Source: Deltaproteobacteria bacterium
GTDB lineage: Bacteria; Myxococcota_A; UBA796; GCA-2862545
Assembly: GCA_006226595.1 (NCBI GenBank)
Contig: SBGP01000029.1
Location: forward strand, 60,951 to 124,950
Reading direction: 5' to 3'
Length of the DNA stretch: 64,000 nt
Shown: piece after piece, positions 8,350 to 15,961 of the stretch
Numbering within the stretch: position 1 is the stretch's first letter
Layout: the number at the start of each line of letters is the position of its first letter
The notes under the pieces: model-generated
What the model was told of the DNA's origin: nothing
What the model saw: the letters and a program-made list of their open reading frames with translations, nothing else
Database searches by the model: none
Program-made: the position numbers and the translations under genes

Positions 8350-8718
8350 CTAGCCGATGAGGCGGCCGAGCTCGTTGGCGGTGCGCTTCATGTCGAGGAA
8401 GATGAGGCCGAGCTTGGCACCCTTCGCGGCGAGACAGGCGAGCACGGCGTCCGGGCCGGAGCGGGTGAGGATGACGTAGCCGTCGTCACCCTTGATCATG
8501 ACCTGCTCGAGGGTTCCGCGTCGAAGCTCGGAGACGATTCGCTCACCGAGTCCGAGGAGGGCGGCGGACATTGCGGCGACCGAGTCCTCGTCGAGATCCT
8601 GCCCTAGGGCGGAAGCGATCATCAGGCCGTCGTTGTCGATGAGCGCGGCACCTTCGAGGTCCGGCGTGTTGGTGGTGAGCGACTTGACGAGCTTGGCGAT
8701 CTGTTCAGTTCTGGACAT
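8350..8718 (-). CDS. Roadblock/LC7 (MglB-like) protein, copy 1
   Basis: 122 aa. A compact Roadblock/LC7 fold: N-terminal helix (RTEQIAKLVKSL), the central ALIDNDGLMIAS strands, and GYVILTRSG near the end. In myxobacteria such proteins are GTPase-activating or exchange partners of MglA-type GTPases (MglB and RomX/RomY types). The start at 8718 has GGAGACGGAA upstream; a longer frame reads as low-complexity sequence. Cotranscribed with the protoglobin and lying 464 bp downstream of the MglA-type operon on the same strand. Confidence 0.85.
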   Translation of the reverse strand: MSRTEQIAKLVKSLTTNTPDLEGAALIDNDGLMIASALGQDLDEDSVAAMSAALLGLGERIVSELRRGTLEQVMIKGDDGYVILTRSGPDAVLACLAAKGAKLGLIFLDMKRTANELGRLIG

Positions 8719-9182
8719 TTCCGTCTCCAATCCCTGGTGGTTGCGGCGTTTGCCGAATGGGTCGTGCAGGGTTGCGGCCACACGCGTCCACGCACCTCCC
8801 GAGAGAGGCTTTGTTTCCCCGTTCGTGTCTGCGGCTGGCACCCCAGCCATCCCCACAGTCGAAGCTTAGGTTGAGGGAAGCCTCGGATGAATCGGGATGA
8901 CTCGGAACGTCGACACGGGGGCGCAGCGGTTTCCAGGATGGTCAACTCCCGTCTTCCAGTAGGGGGAGATCCAGCGTCGGAGCGTGGGGAAAATCCTGAT
9001 CCGTGGCCTTGATCCGCATGGAAAGCCGGGTTGCGACACGGGGCCCAGGGTGTGGTCCGCGGGGGGCACCGTTCCCGGCCGAGCGCACCCCTGGGGAAAC
9101 CCCCTACGGGTGCCGGGACGGGCGTCGCGTCAATTCACCACCGTGGTTCGGCGGGGGTTTCACACCGCTCCGCGCGACCCGA
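8719..9182. other. 464-bp intergenic region with a long hairpin
   Basis: Lies between the end of the GTPase operon (9183) and the Roadblock gene (8718). No good reading frame is seen. The clearest structure is at 9085-9113: arms GCACCC and GGGTGC with an inner GGGG-AAA-CCCC hairpin. It has no T-run on either strand, so it is not an obvious terminator. It could be a structured leader, an operator or a factor-dependent stop. The promoter for the downstream pair should lie here, but none was identified with confidence. Confidence 0.4.
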
Positions 9183-10631
9183 TCAGCCTGAGACCTCGAC
9201 CAGGGCGGCCACGTGGGCTCGCGCACCCTCGGTGAGGGCCTCCTGGGAGTAGCCGCCTTCGAGCGTCGACACGACGGGGGCGATCCTCATGAGCTCCGCC
9301 GTCAGCCACGCGTAGTCTTCTCCGCGCCACTGCAGGGTGGAGTTGGGATCGGCCTGGTGGGCGTCGAAGCCCGCACTCACCAGGATCATCTGCGGTTCGA
9401 AGTCGCGGATGGCAGGGAGGATCGCCTCGCGCGCCACCTCGCGCATGTGCGCGCCCGTGGACCGATGGGGAAGGGGAATGCGGGTGGTGCGCGAGTGCGG
9501 AGCGACCGCGCCGTGCACCCCCATGGGAAACAGGTCCTGCTCGTGCAGAGACCACAGGCGCAGCCGAGGATCCTCGCCGACGATCGCCTCTGTGCCGTTG
9601 CCGTGATGCACGTCGAAGTCGACGATGGCGACGCGGGACAGGCCCCGTCGCGAGACCGCGTGCAGCGCGCCGATCGCGCAGCTCGCCAGGAGGCAGAAAC
9701 CCATCGAGCGATCGGGCATCGCGTGGTGGCCGGGGGGCCGCGTGACGATGAACGCCGCGTGGGCCCGTCCCTCGAGCACGAGGTCCACGCCGGCAACGCA
9801 CCCTCCCGCCCCCCGCAGCGCGGCCTGGAAGCTCGCCGAGCTGACGTCGGTGTCAGGGTCCAGGTGCGCCGAACCCTCGTCGGGGAGCTTGCGCTCGACC
9901 TCGACGAGGTATGCGTCCGTGTGCGCGAGGTGCGGCGCCTGCTCGTCTCGCGGTGCGCCGAGAACGGTGACCGGCAGATCGCGCACCGCATCGAGGACCC
10001 ACTCGATGCGCGCGGGCTGCTCGGGATGCCCGGGAAACACCTCGTGCTCGAGGCACTCCGGGTGAGAGAGCACGACCACGCCGAGGTGATGGGCCTCCAT
10101 GCCGAGGTCCTGTGGGGTGAGCAGGTAGCGGTTGTGATCGCTACGGACCCCGAAGGCCTTGAAGCCGAGGCTGGTGAACAGCTTGCGACTGCTCGCGTTC
10201 GCGGAGCCGATCAGCGCCTCGATCATCGCGCAGCCCTCGACCTCGAACAGGTGCCGGATCGCGGCGTTGGCTGCCTCGCGGGCGAGGCCTCGGCCCCAGG
10301 CACTCTTGCGGAGCCAGATCTGGAGCTCGACGGCGCGGTCCGAGTCCCAGTGCGGGTTGTTGATCAGGACCTCACCGACGAACCGGTCGCCCTCCCAGAT
10401 GAACCACACGGGGCGGTCGAGCTCGTCGAAGCGGGTCTGGCCGCTCACCGCGCGGCCGCCCATGTCCTCGATGTCGCCGTAGCGCGCGAGCAGCCGACCC
10501 CACTGAAACCACTGGGCGAGCTCGGACAGTGTCTCGTGCACCGCCTCGGCCACCCGGGGTGCGTCGTCCGGCATGGGACGTGCCAGACGGAGCCGCTCGG
10601 TACGCAGCTCCGCTGGCAGGAGCAGGGGCAT
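9183..10631 (-). CDS. GNAT acetyltransferase fused to class II histone deacetylase-like domain
   Basis: 482 aa, one uninterrupted frame. Residues about 1-172 are a GNAT N-acetyltransferase of the RimJ/RimL style, with the acetyl-CoA loop SAWGRGLA at 110-117. Residues about 183-482 are an AcuC/HDAC-like amidohydrolase: HH at 302-303 (RPPGHHA), zinc ligands D340/H342 (VDFDVHHGNG) and D423 (SAGFDAH), and the catalytic-type GGY at 459-461. Both halves look intact. The ATG directly follows the TAG of the upstream PP2C-like gene, so translation is probably coupled. It could be a reversible protein acetylation switch or a polyamine/metabolite acylase pair; the substrate is unknown. Last gene of the operon. 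Confidence 0.9.
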   Translation of the reverse strand: MPLLLPAELRTERLRLARPMPDDAPRVAEAVHETLSELAQWFQWGRLLARYGDIEDMGGRAVSGQTRFDELDRPVWFIWEGDRFVGEVLINNPHWDSDRAVELQIWLRKSAWGRGLAREAANAAIRHLFEVEGCAMIEALIGSANASSRKLFTSLGFKAFGVRSDHNRYLLTPQDLGMEAHHLGVVVLSHPECLEHEVFPGHPEQPARIEWVLDAVRDLPVTVLGAPRDEQAPHLAHTDAYLVEVERKLPDEGSAHLDPDTDVSSASFQAALRGAGGCVAGVDLVLEGRAHAAFIVTRPPGHHAMPDRSMGFCLLASCAIGALHAVSRRGLSRVAIVDFDVHHGNGTEAIVGEDPRLRLWSLHEQDLFPMGVHGAVAPHSRTTRIPLPHRSTGAHMREVAREAILPAIRDFEPQMILVSAGFDAHQADPNSTLQWRGEDYAWLTAELMRIAPVVSTLEGGYSQEALTEGARAHVAALVEVSG

Positions 10632-11768
10632 CTACAGCTGCAGGAACAGGGTGAAGATCACCCCAAGCATGAGCAGCGACAGGGCCCCCACGAGGAGGTA
10701 GACGCGCGTGAGCGGGAACTCCTCGCTCTTCGAGCGGGTGGACGTGCCCTTCGAGCCGCTCACCTGCTCGGTGGGGCCGTCGTCTTCCTCGTCGACCTCC
10801 TCGCTGAAGCTGTCCTGGTCATGTCCCTGTTCCTCGGGGACGAGCGTGATGTCCTCGCGCCCGGGGAATCGCCGCCGGATGGGCGCGAAGCCGTCGGTCG
10901 GGGCCGAACCGTCGTCACGGTGTCGGGCCTCGAGGGCTTCGGCTTCCTTGGCCGCCATCTCTGGAAGGAGCTGGCCCAGGGTGTCGAGCAGGTCTGCGAA
11001 GTCGTTGCTGGTTCCGTCGAGCTCGGCGGACGCGTCGTTCACCGAGATCTCGAACACTGCGACCGCGACCTCCGAACCGCCCGAGCGCACATTGGCGAGG
11101 GCGGCGAGGGTCTGAGCCGCACCCTCGGCGGAGCCTTGCTGCACCAGTTCGGCGAGCTCGTCCTCCGCGAACCACTCCGACAGGTGCCGGGTGGCGAGGA
11201 TGATGCGGTCGAAACGTTCCAGCAGCCAGCCCGGCCGGCTCACATGGATCTCTGCCTCCGAGGCGTCTCGGGGGCGTCCACCGACCTGTGCATCCACACG
11301 AGCGCCGGTCTTGCCAGCCCCTTCGAGGCTGTCGACCATCTTGCTCTCGCGAACCAGGTAGGCCGCGCCGTGCTTGGTCCAACCGAACAACGGCGAGCGG
11401 TGGTCCACCTTGGCGAGCACCAACGTGCCCGAACCACTCGGATCCACCGGGGAGAACTCGTGCCGGAGGGCGATGTCGACCTCGACGGCTACTTCCTCGA
11501 GAATCAGGGCGTCATCATCAGAAATCGGCTCCTGAAGCGTGCGCGCCATCGCCGCTTCAGCCACGGAACGTGCCTGAAGCGATGCGCGCCTCTGATCGGG
11601 AAGTGCCGCAAACAAACCCACACGCAATGCATCGGACAACGGCTCGACGAACTCGCCGGCATTGCCCGACGTGCCCACGCGGGGCACGAGGAACATGCTG
11701 CCGGCGGGCTCGAGATCGAGCTCCGCCAGGGCAGTGCCCTTCGGAGGAGTCTGGCCCTCCGGCCCCAT
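10632..11768 (-). CDS. Degenerate PP2C-like protein with C-terminal membrane anchor
   Basis: 378 aa. Residues about 15-242 have the strand order of PPM/PP2C phosphatases (GTLVLAKVDHR, GAAYLVRESKMV, FDRIILATRHL, SEVAVAVFEI). The metal-binding TDG is replaced by TRH and the other aspartates are not evident, so it is probably a pseudophosphatase or phospho-binding domain. A long acidic, disordered linker (about 250-350) leads to one transmembrane helix at about 354-377, giving a cytoplasmic domain tethered by its tail. The ATG at 11768 is preferred over an ATG five codons earlier because GGGGGAG lies six bases upstream. It begins 2 bp after the HU stop. PP2C assignment is from pattern reading only. 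Confidence 0.65.
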   Translation of the reverse strand: MGPEGQTPPKGTALAELDLEPAGSMFLVPRVGTSGNAGEFVEPLSDALRVGLFAALPDQRRASLQARSVAEAAMARTLQEPISDDDALILEEVAVEVDIALRHEFSPVDPSGSGTLVLAKVDHRSPLFGWTKHGAAYLVRESKMVDSLEGAGKTGARVDAQVGGRPRDASEAEIHVSRPGWLLERFDRIILATRHLSEWFAEDELAELVQQGSAEGAAQTLAALANVRSGGSEVAVAVFEISVNDASAELDGTSNDFADLLDTLGQLLPEMAAKEAEALEARHRDDGSAPTDGFAPIRRRFPGREDITLVPEEQGHDQDSFSEEVDEEDDGPTEQVSGSKGTSTRSKSEEFPLTRVYLLVGALSLLMLGVIFTLFLQL

Positions 11769-11770
11769 GA

Positions 11771-12304
11771 TCAGCTCCCCCATCGCCGTTGCGCTGCAAG
11801 TGCGAGGTAGTCCACCGTCGTGTCACCACTTCGCTGTTGGTAGCGCTGTTCAGCACTGCGCCAAGGCTCGCCGAATGCGTCTGCGCAGATCTCGTGGACC
11901 TGCTGGGTTTGCACATTGGCGGGAAGCTGCGGGGTTTCGCCCGAGTGGTAGAGCTCCAGGTCGCCGACCAGGGTCTCGGCGAGCCGCCAGGCCGCCTGGT
12001 GCGCCGGGTCCTTCCACTCCTTCTCGGAGCGGCTCGCGACGGCCGCGCGCAGTCGCTTGGCGGACTTGAAGCGCGGGACGTCGTGAGCGCCGACCCACAT
12101 CTTGCGGCGGGAGCGCACGGAGCGCATGGTGCGGCCCGACACGGTACGGGTCGAGAAGGTCCCGAGCCCGCGCACGTTCACCTGGTTTCCCTCCACGAGC
12201 TCCTCGAGGATGGTCTCGACCATGGCCTCGATGACCGCGCGGGTGTCCTTGGCAGACATGCTCGTTCGTTCGGAGACTTCTCGCAGTAGTTCAGTCCAAT
12301 TCAT
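11771..12304 (-). CDS. HU/IHF-like DNA-binding protein with C-terminal extension
   Basis: 177 aa; HU is usually about 90. Residues 1-90 follow the HU fold (MNWTELLREVSERT, dimerisation helices, VNVRGLGTFSTRTVSGRTM beta-arm region, then VPRFKSAKRLRAAV). Residues 91-177 are an unrecognised helical tail. The beta-arm lacks the usual GRNPQTG tip and reads SGRTMRSVRSRRKMW, still very basic. GGAGGCCTG precedes the ATG, and the stop of the HhH gene overlaps by one base. Likely bends or bridges DNA as part of this operon's function, perhaps tying the GTPase or acetylation module to the nucleoid. Confidence 0.75.
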   Translation of the reverse strand: MNWTELLREVSERTSMSAKDTRAVIEAMVETILEELVEGNQVNVRGLGTFSTRTVSGRTMRSVRSRRKMWVGAHDVPRFKSAKRLRAAVASRSEKEWKDPAHQAAWRLAETLVGDLELYHSGETPQLPANVQTQQVHEICADAFGEPWRSAEQRYQQRSGDTTVDYLALAAQRRWGS

Positions 12305-13161
12305 CAGGCCTCCAGATCGTGCAGTCGTTGGAAGGTGGCTTCGACCTCGCGCAAGGCATCTGCGGCGAGATCGTGCAGTCGACCGTCCTCGTCGAGAGGG
12401 ACGGAATCGAGGATGTTTCGCAGGCGGAGCGCCCGGTCGCGCAGCCCCTCGAGGCAGCGGCGACGCTCGGTGAAGGCGTACTCGCGGGTGGCGGCGACCA
12501 CGCGGGCGGCGAGCTCGCGGGGCAGCCCGGTGACTTCGGCGACGTCTTGCGGATCCGCGGCAGCGACCACCGACACATTGTGGAGGCCAGCGGCGTAGAG
12601 GCGCTGCAGACGGCGGGGGCCGATACCGTGGAGCGTCGCCAGCTCGTCGAGCAGCGGCACAGCACTGGAATCCCACTCGACGAGGCCGATTAGTCGCTCC
12701 GCGTCCTCCGCTTCCAGCGTGTCCGCGAACCGCGGAATCCACTCGCGCAGCTGGACGAGCGCGCTCTGGCGCGCGCGGCTGTTGAGCCGCCCGGTGGTCG
12801 CGGGGCCGATGATGCGCCACAGCTCGCCGAGCAGGCGGTCCTGCTGGGTGTCGCCCGAGGCGTCGGCAAGCCGGCGCAGTGCGTCGACGGCCGCCTCGAC
12901 CTGAGCCAGCGTCGCTTCGTTGGCGCGACCTGCGAACGCGCTGGCCGCGAAGGACGCGACGACCTCGGCGTACTGCGCGGCAATGCGCCGCGACACGCGG
13001 CCGAGCTCTTCGGACGGTGCGAGGAGTTCCTGGGTCAGATCGGCGAGGTCGGCGTCGTCGAAGCCCTCGATGGGCTCCATGAGCGCCGAGAGGTCATCGC
13101 CGAGGGCTTCCCAGTCGGCGATGGTCGCGACGACGCCCGGACGGGCTCCGCCGCCGCTCAT
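12304..13161 (-). CDS. Helix-hairpin-helix domain protein of unknown role
   Basis: 285 aa, soluble, largely alpha-helical. The only recognisable motif is a helix-hairpin-helix pair at about 172-215 (LHGIGPRRLQRLYAAG and ADPQDVAEVTGLPRELAARV), as in DNA-binding HhH2 modules that contact the backbone without sequence specificity. The N-terminal 160 residues look like a helical bundle and the C-terminus like a coiled coil. The ATG is preceded by GGGGAGG and overlaps the Roadblock stop by 4 bp; its stop overlaps the HU ATG by 1 bp. Pairing with HU suggests a DNA-associated role. No enzymatic motif was seen. Confidence 0.7.
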   Translation of the reverse strand: MSGGGARPGVVATIADWEALGDDLSALMEPIEGFDDADLADLTQELLAPSEELGRVSRRIAAQYAEVVASFAASAFAGRANEATLAQVEAAVDALRRLADASGDTQQDRLLGELWRIIGPATTGRLNSRARQSALVQLREWIPRFADTLEAEDAERLIGLVEWDSSAVPLLDELATLHGIGPRRLQRLYAAGLHNVSVVAAADPQDVAEVTGLPRELAARVVAATREYAFTERRRCLEGLRDRALRLRNILDSVPLDEDGRLHDLAADALREVEATFQRLHDLEA

Positions 13162-13562
13162 GCGACCTCCCCGCTGACGAGCGGCCGAAGGATCTCGACG
13201 AGCTGCCGGCAGAGCTGGTTGGTGTTGCGACGCCAGGTCTTCTTGACCGGCACGCGGACGACGAGGAAGAGCTGGTTGTCGGCGCCCTCCATGTCGAGCG
13301 GTCGGATCACGGTACGACCGCGGCCCGGGTCGAGGAGGGTCACCTCGTCGACACGCTCGAACTTGAGGTCGCGCATGGCCCGGATGACCACGTCGTCGAA
13401 CAGGCTCGCGAAGGCTGCGGTGTCCTCGTCCTCGGCGACTTCACCCGCCGAGGCAACGACCAGCCCCTCGTCGGTGCACACCAGCGAGCTCGGGTAGCCC
13501 CCGATCGTGTTGGTGGCGTCGAGCAGGGCGTCGACCTGTTGCTGAATTCCACGGCGACTCAT
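13158..13562 (-). CDS. Roadblock/LC7 (MglB-like) protein, copy 2
   Basis: 134 aa. One Roadblock domain: helix IQQQVDALLDATNTIGGYPSSLVCTDEGLVVAS, then the central helix and strands with NQLFLVVRVPVKKTWRRN. The family forms homodimers that stimulate GTP hydrolysis by MglA-type GTPases, one of which is encoded two genes upstream. TGGAGG precedes the ATG. It lies 16 bp downstream of the DUF4388 gene and overlaps the next gene by 4 bp. Divergent from the other Roadblock protein at 8350-8718, so the two probably serve different partners. Confidence 0.8.
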   Translation of the reverse strand: MSRRGIQQQVDALLDATNTIGGYPSSLVCTDEGLVVASAGEVAEDEDTAAFASLFDDVVIRAMRDLKFERVDEVTLLDPGRGRTVIRPLDMEGADNQLFLVVRVPVKKTWRRNTNQLCRQLVEILRPLVSGEVA

Positions 13563-13578
13563 GTGGTGCCTCCACTGC

Positions 13579-14364
13579 CTAGGCGGGCTGGGACATCAAG
13601 CTCTTGATGCGGTTGAGGTTCTGGACGGCGATGCGGTGTCCCGGCCTGAGCCGGAGGGCTGCCTCGAGGAGGGCTTCGGCCTCCGCGTAGTCGCGGGACC
13701 GGGTCTTGCGGCGAGCCTCGAACACGAGGTCGTCGAACGAGCGGGTTTCGGGCTCGGGCTCGGGCGCCGGAGAGGTGGGCTGAGGCGTCGGTTCCTCGGC
13801 GACCTCTTCGACCTCGGCCTCGCCGGAGTCCGCGAGCATGTCCGCGACGCTGCCCTCGTGGCCGACCCGGCCGCGCGACAGGATTCGTCCGTCGTCGAAC
13901 GCCGCGAGGATCTCGTCGAGCACCGGAGTGAGCGGTACACCCGAGCGGGTGATCGCCGCTCCGAGCGAGTGCTTGCCGTCGAGGTGCGAGGCGAGCTTTT
14001 TGAGGTGGGCTTGCTCCGGCTGGAAGCCGGCGGTGGCCACGAGTGCGAGCGGGGCGAGGCGCTCGGCCTCGTCCTGCAGTCGGCAGGACTCGAGGACGAG
14101 GTTCATCACCGTGCCGACGGCGCCGGTCTTCGAAGATTCTTCGATCGTCTCCAGCGAGAAATCACCAGCGGCGCGCAGGAGCGCCTCGATCACGGCCTGG
14201 CTGCCCGACAGTCCCATGTACTCGGCGCTCACGACCTCGCCGTTGTAGATCTCGACGGAGCCGCGGTCGAGCGACATCACGCCGCAGAGGTACTCGGTCT
14301 CGGCGAGCTGGAGAAGCGACGCGAGCGACACGTGCTCCAGGTCACCGCGCAGGGCTTCAGGCAC
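13579..14364 (-). CDS. DUF4388 (PATAN) protein with TPR-like tail
   Basis: 261 aa. Residues 1-120 match DUF4388/PATAN (GDLEHVSLASLLQLAE, GVMSLDRGSVEIYNGEVVSAEY, DFSLE), a domain common in Myxococcota gliding and chemosensory proteins such as relatives of FrzS/AglT partners. A Pro/Glu-rich linker (about 190-215) leads to a TPR-like helix pair (DYAEAEALLEAALRLRPGH). Probably an adaptor linking the GTPase to effectors. The start is GTG at 14364 with GGAG upstream, overlapping the GTPase gene by 8 bp, so translation is coupled. Confidence 0.8.
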   Translation of the reverse strand: MPEALRGDLEHVSLASLLQLAETEYLCGVMSLDRGSVEIYNGEVVSAEYMGLSGSQAVIEALLRAAGDFSLETIEESSKTGAVGTVMNLVLESCRLQDEAERLAPLALVATAGFQPEQAHLKKLASHLDGKHSLGAAITRSGVPLTPVLDEILAAFDDGRILSRGRVGHEGSVADMLADSGEAEVEEVAEEPTPQPTSPAPEPEPETRSFDDLVFEARRKTRSRDYAEAEALLEAALRLRPGHRIAVQNLNRIKSLMSQPA

Positions 14365-14962
14365 GGCGGGCTCCAGCGCTCATCTGTTCGTGAATCGCCG
14401 CGACGACCGCCGAGAGGACGGCATTCTGGGTCTCCATCACGCCCTGGCCGCTGGCGGCCATGGCCTCGACCCACGGGGCGCCCTCGGGGTTCAGCACGCC
14501 GTTGAGCACGCTGACCGGCATGGCGTCTGGCAGGTCGCGCTTGTTCCACTGGTACACGTGCGGGACTTCGTCGAGCGAGCGGCCCATGCCCTTGAGTGCG
14601 TCGACCATGTCCTCGCGGCTCTGGAGGTTGGCCTCTTCGCGCCGCTCGGAAGAATCGGCCACGAAGACGATGCCGTCCGCGCCCTCGAGGACCACGCGAC
14701 GCGTCGAACCATAGAAGGACTGGCCGGGAACCGTGAAGAAGTCGACCTTGACCCGAAAGCCGGCAATGCGGCCGAGTACGACCGGGAAGTAGTCGAAGAA
14801 CAGCGTGCGCTCGGTCTCCGTGTCCAGCTGCACCAGAGCTCCCCGCTGGTTGTCGGCGAACGACTTGTGCATCGCGGTGAGATTGGTGGTCTTCCCCGAC
14901 AGCCCTGGCCCGTAGTAGACGACCTTCAAGGTCATGAGCCTCTTGGCTGCGTGAATCCTCAT
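14357..14962 (-). CDS. MglA-family Ras-like GTPase
   Basis: 201 aa, the usual MglA length (about 195). P-loop GPGLSGKTTN at 18-27, switch region ETERTLFFDY, the MglA-type VPGQ (78-81) in place of DxxG, FVADSSERREEAN and the specificity motif NKRD (140-143). MglA sets front-rear polarity and motility in Myxococcus; relatives such as SofG place pili. The ATG at 14962 has GGGGG upstream; longer upstream frames are non-conserved. It is first in a seven-gene minus-strand operon. Its tail diverges from MglA, so it is a family member rather than proven MglA itself. Confidence 0.9.
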   Translation of the reverse strand: MRIHAAKRLMTLKVVYYGPGLSGKTTNLTAMHKSFADNQRGALVQLDTETERTLFFDYFPVVLGRIAGFRVKVDFFTVPGQSFYGSTRRVVLEGADGIVFVADSSERREEANLQSREDMVDALKGMGRSLDEVPHVYQWNKRDLPDAMPVSVLNGVLNPEGAPWVEAMAASGQGVMETQNAVLSAVVAAIHEQMSAGARRA

Positions 14963-15273
14963 GAATCCCCCAGTTGGCGGGGAGTGCCCGCTCACTACCC
15001 CGAAGAATAGGGCGGGGACCGGCCCCGGAAAATCGGGGTCGCACTGATCCATGGTCAGGGATTCAGGTGGTCCGAGGACCAGGAAATGGGGGCAATCCGC
15101 CCCCGGGGAAGTCACGCTGAGGCAATCAGGAAAGCCGGAAGAATGGGGTAGGGAGATTCCTGATCTTGCTCGGAGGGTGTCCGCGCGGCACTCTGGGTGA
15201 GGATGCGGGGGGAGGAATTGGCCATGATCGGTGTCGAAGCGGGAAAACACCCGGGCTGCGGCGGGTGTGCATC
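14963..15273. other. Divergent intergenic region with three stem-loops
   Basis: 311 bp between the GTPase operon (minus) and the response regulator (plus). Three short inverted repeats follow each other: CCCCG-6-CGGGG (15023-15038), TGGTCC-GA-GGACCA (15068-15081) and GGGGGC-AATCC-GCCCCC (15088-15104). They fall in the probable 5' leader of the GTPase transcript. None has a T-run. No reading frame or clear promoter was identified. Confidence 0.45.
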
Positions 15274-15957
15274 ATGGTGAGCGAGAGCCATCGGGTCGTG
15301 CTCGTGGATGATCACCCGGTGTTCCGCTTGGGGCTTCGCTCGCTGCTCGAGGCGCGGCACGGCTACCGAGTCGTCGCCGAGGCCGAGTCCGTGCCCTCCG
15401 CGATGAAGGTCCTGCGCGACGTGGAGTGCGACGTGGCCATCGTCGACCTCATGCTCAAGGGCGGGAGCGGAACCGAGCTCGTGCGCTGGATCCGCACCGA
15501 GATGCCGCAGGTGCGCGTGCTCGTCGTGAGCATGCTCGACGAAGAGCTGTACGCCGAGCGCTGCGTGCGTGGTGGGGCGTCAGGCTTCCTGCAGAAGTCC
15601 GAGGCGCCGCGAAGCCTGTTCAACGCGCTCGAGCGCGTGCTCGCGGGTGACGTGTACCTCGGAGAGGGCGCCACCCAGCGCCTCATGCGTCGCGTCGCGG
15701 GAGGCATGGCGGCCAGCGAGAACCCGCTGCTCCAGCTCACCGATCGCGAGCTCGAGGTGTTCCAGCTCATCGGTCAGGGGCACCGCACCGCCGAGATCGC
15801 ACGCATGCTCCACATCAGCCCCAAGACGGTCGAGAGCCATCAGGCGAAGCTCCGTCGCAAGCTCGGCGCACGCGATGGCGTGGAGCTGCTCCGACTCTCG
15901 GTCGCGTGGCGGCAGCAGGGCGGTCGGCTGCCGACTCTCGACACCGAGCTCGAGTAG
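15274..15957 (+). CDS. NarL/LuxR-type response regulator
   Basis: 227 aa. Receiver domain with acidic pair D12-D13, phosphoacceptor D58 (VDLM) and the conserved Lys in FLQKSEA. A LuxR/GerE helix-turn-helix at about 150-215 (LTDRELEVFQLIGQGHRTAEIARMLHISPKTVESH) binds DNA as a dimer after phosphorylation. The ATG at 15274 opens the receiver; the upstream frame is not conserved and the Shine-Dalgarno (GGCGGG) is weak. It is transcribed away from the MglA operon and has no kinase next to it on the same strand, so its kinase is uncertain. The REC-HisKA protein at 17084 is a candidate. Confidence 0.9.
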   Translation: MVSESHRVVLVDDHPVFRLGLRSLLEARHGYRVVAEAESVPSAMKVLRDVECDVAIVDLMLKGGSGTELVRWIRTEMPQVRVLVVSMLDEELYAERCVRGGASGFLQKSEAPRSLFNALERVLAGDVYLGEGATQRLMRRVAGGMAASENPLLQLTDRELEVFQLIGQGHRTAEIARMLHISPKTVESHQAKLRRKLGARDGVELLRLSVAWRQQGGRLPTLDTELE

Positions 15958-15961
15958 CCCG

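Noticed and set aside
9085..9113. GCACCC/GGGTGC hairpin as a rho-independent terminator or known riboswitch
   Set aside because: No T-run on either strand, and no match to c-di-GMP, TPP, cobalamin or glycine aptamer cores by eye. Kept only as an unassigned hairpin.
12305..12820. Upstream extension of the HU-like frame
   Set aside because: The added 172 residues are Arg/Pro-rich with no fold and overlap the HhH gene; the ATG at 12304 has GGAGG.
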